A stretch of 64,000 nucleotides of DNA from Nocardioides albertanoniae. Its GTDB lineage: Bacteria > Actinomycetota > Actinomycetes > Propionibacteriales > Nocardioidaceae. Both the position numbers and the translations under genes were made by a program. The DNA lies in contig NZ_VFOV01000001.1 of assembly GCF_006716315.1 (NCBI RefSeq), positions 2,000,501-2,064,500 of the forward strand, written 5' to 3'. Numbering within the stretch: position 1 is the first letter of the stretch; each line of letters opens with the position of its first letter. The notes under the pieces were generated by a model. The model was given only the letters and a program-made list of their open reading frames with translations, had not been told where the DNA came from and ran no database searches. Positions 61,339 through 64,000 of the stretch are shown here, piece after piece.

Positions 61339-63429
61339 TCAGCCTCGCACCAACGTATCCGGGACGCTACTGAGTTCTTCGGCGCCGAGCTCTTCAGGGA
61401 GGTCGCCGTCATGGCGTACGACCAGCGACGAGACCGCACGGGTGAGGCAGACGTAGAGACGGCGCAGGCCGGTGGCACGGTCGGGTTCACCGGCCACGAT
61501 CGCGGCCGGGTCGGAGACGATCACGTGGTCGAACTCGAGGCCCTTGGCCAGCGAGGCGGGCACCAGGTCGAGATGGGCGTCGAACTCGGTCTCCTCCTCG
61601 CCGACGCTGAGCTCATCGAGGGCGATCTCGGCGAACGAGAGCCCGGCTGCGGCGAGCTCGGTGCGGGCCGCGGCCAGCTCCGCGTCGGGCACGATCAGCC
61701 CGACCGAACCCAGACGGTCGAGCACCGGCTCGACGGCGTCGACGAGCGGCGCGGAGGTGAAGCCGAGATCACCTCGCGAGCGGCGCACCGCCACCGGCGG
61801 GTCGAGGTCGGGGGCGATGTGGGGCAGGAGGCGGGCGGCGTACGCGATCACGTCGGCCGGCACCCGGAATCCACGCGTCAGCTGCTCGACATGACCCTCG
61901 GCCTTGCCGAGATGCGCCAGCGCCTCCGACCACGATCTCGACGCCCACGGTGTCGTCGCCTGCGCCAGGTCGCCCAGGATCGTCAGCGACCCCGTGGTCG
62001 AGCGGCGGCCGAGCGCGCGCAGCATCATCGCGGAGAGGTCCTGGGCCTCGTCGGCGACGATGTGGGCCACCGAGGGGGTGCGCTCGAGCAGGTCGGTGAT
62101 CTCGTCGAGGAGCACCAGGTCGGCCAGCGTCCAGCGGGCGGTGCCGGCCGAGCGCGGCGGCTTCTCCCAGACCAGCATCTCCTGCTCGGCCTGCGACAGG
62201 ATGCCGTCGGCGACCTCCGCCAGCCGCTCGGGCGAGCTGAACAGCGTGAACAGCACCCGGGCCGGCTTGAGATCCGGCCACAGCGCAGCGGCGTAGTCCT
62301 TGACCGGCTTGGCGCGCGCCACCGCGTCGTGCACCCGGTCGTCGGGGGAGTCGCCCGAGCGCTCCATCTGGACAAGCACCCGGTGGGCGAGGGCGCGGGG
62401 GAGCAGCGCCCGCCCGGCGGAGTAGCGCAGGTCGTTGGCCAGCAGCCCCTCGACCGCCTCCCGGGCCTCGTAGGAGGGAACCCGCCAGCGCCGTGACCCG
62501 CGCGGGACGACCAGGGCCTCCTCGGGCTCACCGACGTGGGACCAGACCGCGCGGCGGAGCACCTCGGCCATGCGTACGTCGCCCTTCAGCGTCGCCACCG
62601 ACGCGGGCTCGTCCGCGCGGAGCTTGCCGTGCGCGGAGACCAGCTCGGCGATCGTCGCCTGCTTGGCCTGGATCTCGCCGAGCGCGGGCAGGACGTCACG
62701 GATGTAGCGCAGGAACGAGGCGTTGGGGCCGATGATCAGCACCCCGCGCCGGGTGAGCTGGTCGCGGTGCGCGTAGAGGAGGAAGGCCGCGCGGTGCAGC
62801 CCGACGGCCGTCTTGCCGGTGCCCGGCGCACCCTGCACGACGATCGTCTGGGACAGGTCGGCACGCACGAGCATGTCCTGCTCGGGCTGGATGGTCGCCA
62901 CGATGTCGCGCATCGGCCCGGTGCGGGGCCGCTCGATCTCGGCGTCGAGGATCGCCGAGTGCTCCTCGGCGGGAGCGGGCTCGGCGAGCGACTCGTCTTC
63001 GTACGCCGTCAGCTCGCCGTGGGAGAACCCGTAGCGTCGCCGCAGGCTCAGGCCCATCGGCTCGGTGCGCGAGGCGCGATAGAACGGCACGCTGACCGGA
63101 GCGCGCCAGTCGACCACCATCGGGTCGCCGGCGCCGTCGGAGATGTGACGGCGGCCGACGTGGAAGCTCTCCGCTCCCGCGGCAGCCGTCCGGTCGATGC
63201 GGCCGAAGAACAACGGGATGTCCGGGTCGTCGGCCAGCTGCTCGAGCCGCCGCGCGAGGGTCGCGTCGAGGATCTCGGCGCTGACCCAGTTGCCGGCGTC
63301 GGTGGAGTCCAGCGACTCCACCTTCCGGCGCATCCGGGCCAGGTCCTGGCGCGATGCGTCCAGATGGGCCCGCTCAGCGTCGAGCTCGTCCTCGGCGGCG
63401 GTCTCGTCCACGGGAGCGTCTAGGGGCAT
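61339..63429 (-). CDS. helD: HelD/HelR-type RNA polymerase-associated helicase
   Basis: 696-aa UvrD-like superfamily 1 ATPase. An N-terminal coiled-coil arm (about 10-60) carries the polymerase-binding region, followed by VVDWRAPVSVPFYRAS and Walker A GAPGTGKT (200-207), then IVADEAQDLSAMMLRALGRRS and the C-terminal LAKGLEFDHVIV and YVCLTRA motifs. HelD/HelR displaces RNA polymerase from DNA; HelR in Streptomyces also protects polymerase from rifamycins. ATG at 63429 is chosen for the family start; the frame is open upstream. Operon with the GNAT gene. Confidence 0.9.
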   Translation of the reverse strand: MPLDAPVDETAAEDELDAERAHLDASRQDLARMRRKVESLDSTDAGNWVSAEILDATLARRLEQLADDPDIPLFFGRIDRTAAAGAESFHVGRRHISDGAGDPMVVDWRAPVSVPFYRASRTEPMGLSLRRRYGFSHGELTAYEDESLAEPAPAEEHSAILDAEIERPRTGPMRDIVATIQPEQDMLVRADLSQTIVVQGAPGTGKTAVGLHRAAFLLYAHRDQLTRRGVLIIGPNASFLRYIRDVLPALGEIQAKQATIAELVSAHGKLRADEPASVATLKGDVRMAEVLRRAVWSHVGEPEEALVVPRGSRRWRVPSYEAREAVEGLLANDLRYSAGRALLPRALAHRVLVQMERSGDSPDDRVHDAVARAKPVKDYAAALWPDLKPARVLFTLFSSPERLAEVADGILSQAEQEMLVWEKPPRSAGTARWTLADLVLLDEITDLLERTPSVAHIVADEAQDLSAMMLRALGRRSTTGSLTILGDLAQATTPWASRSWSEALAHLGKAEGHVEQLTRGFRVPADVIAYAARLLPHIAPDLDPPVAVRRSRGDLGFTSAPLVDAVEPVLDRLGSVGLIVPDAELAAARTELAAAGLSFAEIALDELSVGEEETEFDAHLDLVPASLAKGLEFDHVIVSDPAAIVAGEPDRATGLRRLYVCLTRAVSSLVVRHDGDLPEELGAEELSSVPDTLVRG

Positions 63430-63570
63430 GGCTGAGTCATCGCTTCTCCGTCGGCGGCTGGGTTCGAACGGCTGGGTCCGAGGGGCAAAGGCTCCAACAT
63501 AGGCGAACGCGGAGTGGCCGACCAACAGGTTATCGGGGCCCGCGTTGGGCACAGCAGGCACACTGGGGAG

Positions 63571-63930
63571 GTGAGCCTGTTCGATCGCTTCCGACGCCGC
63601 GGGAAGCGGATGAGTCGTCCCACGGGCGGCAGGTACACCGGATCCACGCGGGTGCGCGCCGCGGACTCCGCCGATCAGTCGCACCTCGAAAAGTTCGTCG
63701 AGACCCGGCGCGGTGTCGAGGGGTTCGTCGAGCCACGCACCGTCGTCAGCGAGGTGACCCTGCTGCTGGTCGCCCACGACGGCGAGTGGACCCGGCGGCG
63801 GGTGCCGTCGGCGAAGTGGGCGCACACGTTCGCCAACAAGCACGGTGTCCCGTCCTACGACGCCGCGGTGGTCGGCGTACCGCAGCGGATGCGCGACTAC
63901 AACCGGCGCCAGAAGCAGCAGGGCAAGTAG
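63571..63930 (+). CDS. Conserved small actinobacterial protein
   Basis: 119 aa from GTG 63571, right after GGGGAG; an ATG at 63610 with GGGAAG is the alternative. RPTGGRYTGSTRVRAADSADQSHLEKFVETRRGVEGFVEPRTVVSEVTLLLVAHDGEWTRRRVPSAKWAHTFANKHGVPSYDAAVVGVPQRMRDYNRR is a compact alpha/beta protein I have seen as a conserved hypothetical in this phylum. Function unknown. It diverges from helD. Confidence 0.7.
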   Translation: MSLFDRFRRRGKRMSRPTGGRYTGSTRVRAADSADQSHLEKFVETRRGVEGFVEPRTVVSEVTLLLVAHDGEWTRRRVPSAKWAHTFANKHGVPSYDAAVVGVPQRMRDYNRRQKQQGK

Positions 63931-64000
63931 TCGCCGAACCGGCAACCGCGCCAAGCGTGGCGCGGAAGGCGCGCGCCGGTCGTGCCGCCCTCGGTCTGGA
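63931..64000. other. Window end, no gene seen
   Basis: 70 bp after the last stop codon. It holds the dyad CGCCA-AGCG-TGGCG; nothing else can be assigned before the window ends. Confidence 0.4.

Noticed and set aside
1..64000. tRNA or rRNA genes and insertion sequences
   Set aside because: I examined the intergenic gaps for cloverleaf arms, GTTCGA-type T-loops, transposase motifs and flanking repeats and found none.

Overview
The window is about 64 kb of high-GC chromosome from an actinobacterium. Long GC-rich frames, frequent GTG/TTG starts, an F420-type LLM oxidoreductase, a DUF222/HNH (13E12-type) gene, an Lhr-Nei2 pair, ClgR-like and DUF4191 proteins and a GlnR-type box upstream of glnA all fit the order Propionibacteriales. 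A Nocardioides-like member of Nocardioidaceae is my best guess; this is inference, not a database result. I see no rRNA, tRNA, transposase, integrase, prophage or CRISPR array.

Layout. 1-8.5 kb is accessory metabolism and lipid handling: a truncated NCS1 permease divergent from a GntR/FCD regulator; a patatin/1-acylglycerol-phosphate acyltransferase pair; a monoacylglycerol-lipase-like hydrolase meeting an AraC regulator tail to tail; and a Baeyer-Villiger-type monooxygenase with an alpha/beta hydrolase. 8.5-31.9 kb is mostly housekeeping: glnA, an RDD protein, a lipoprotein, a methyltransferase, DUF4191-lipA-lipB-sucB, pepA, gcvT, a PhzF-like protein, thyA-folA, a small kinase, an LLM oxidoreductase, dapA-rnj and ftsK followed by a RodZ-like protein.

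31.9-43.7 kb appears to be a conserved cell-envelope/DNA block (ftsK, RodZ-like, rimO, pgsA, cinA, clgR-like) carrying two insertions. One is a CitA/CitB-type two-component system with a TctCBA tripartite tricarboxylate transporter and a universal stress protein. The other is a secreted NucH/ExeM-type nuclease. The left edge of the first and the right edge of the second carry the same nested palindromic repeat, built on CGAGTCGGCTCGT, and one copy supplies the end of the response regulator gene.

43.7-49.6 kb holds nei2-lhr and a GNAT protein. 49.6-55 kb is a translationally coupled catabolic operon (P450, aldehyde dehydrogenase, acyl-CoA ligase, SDR) with a KstR-like operator upstream, divergent from a flavin monooxygenase. 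56-64 kb contains a PNPOx-like protein, a DUF222/HNH protein, a CGNR regulator divergent from an epoxide hydrolase across a clear inverted repeat, an Asp/Glu racemase, a HelD/HelR-type RNA polymerase-associated helicase with a GNAT gene, and a small conserved-looking protein at the end.
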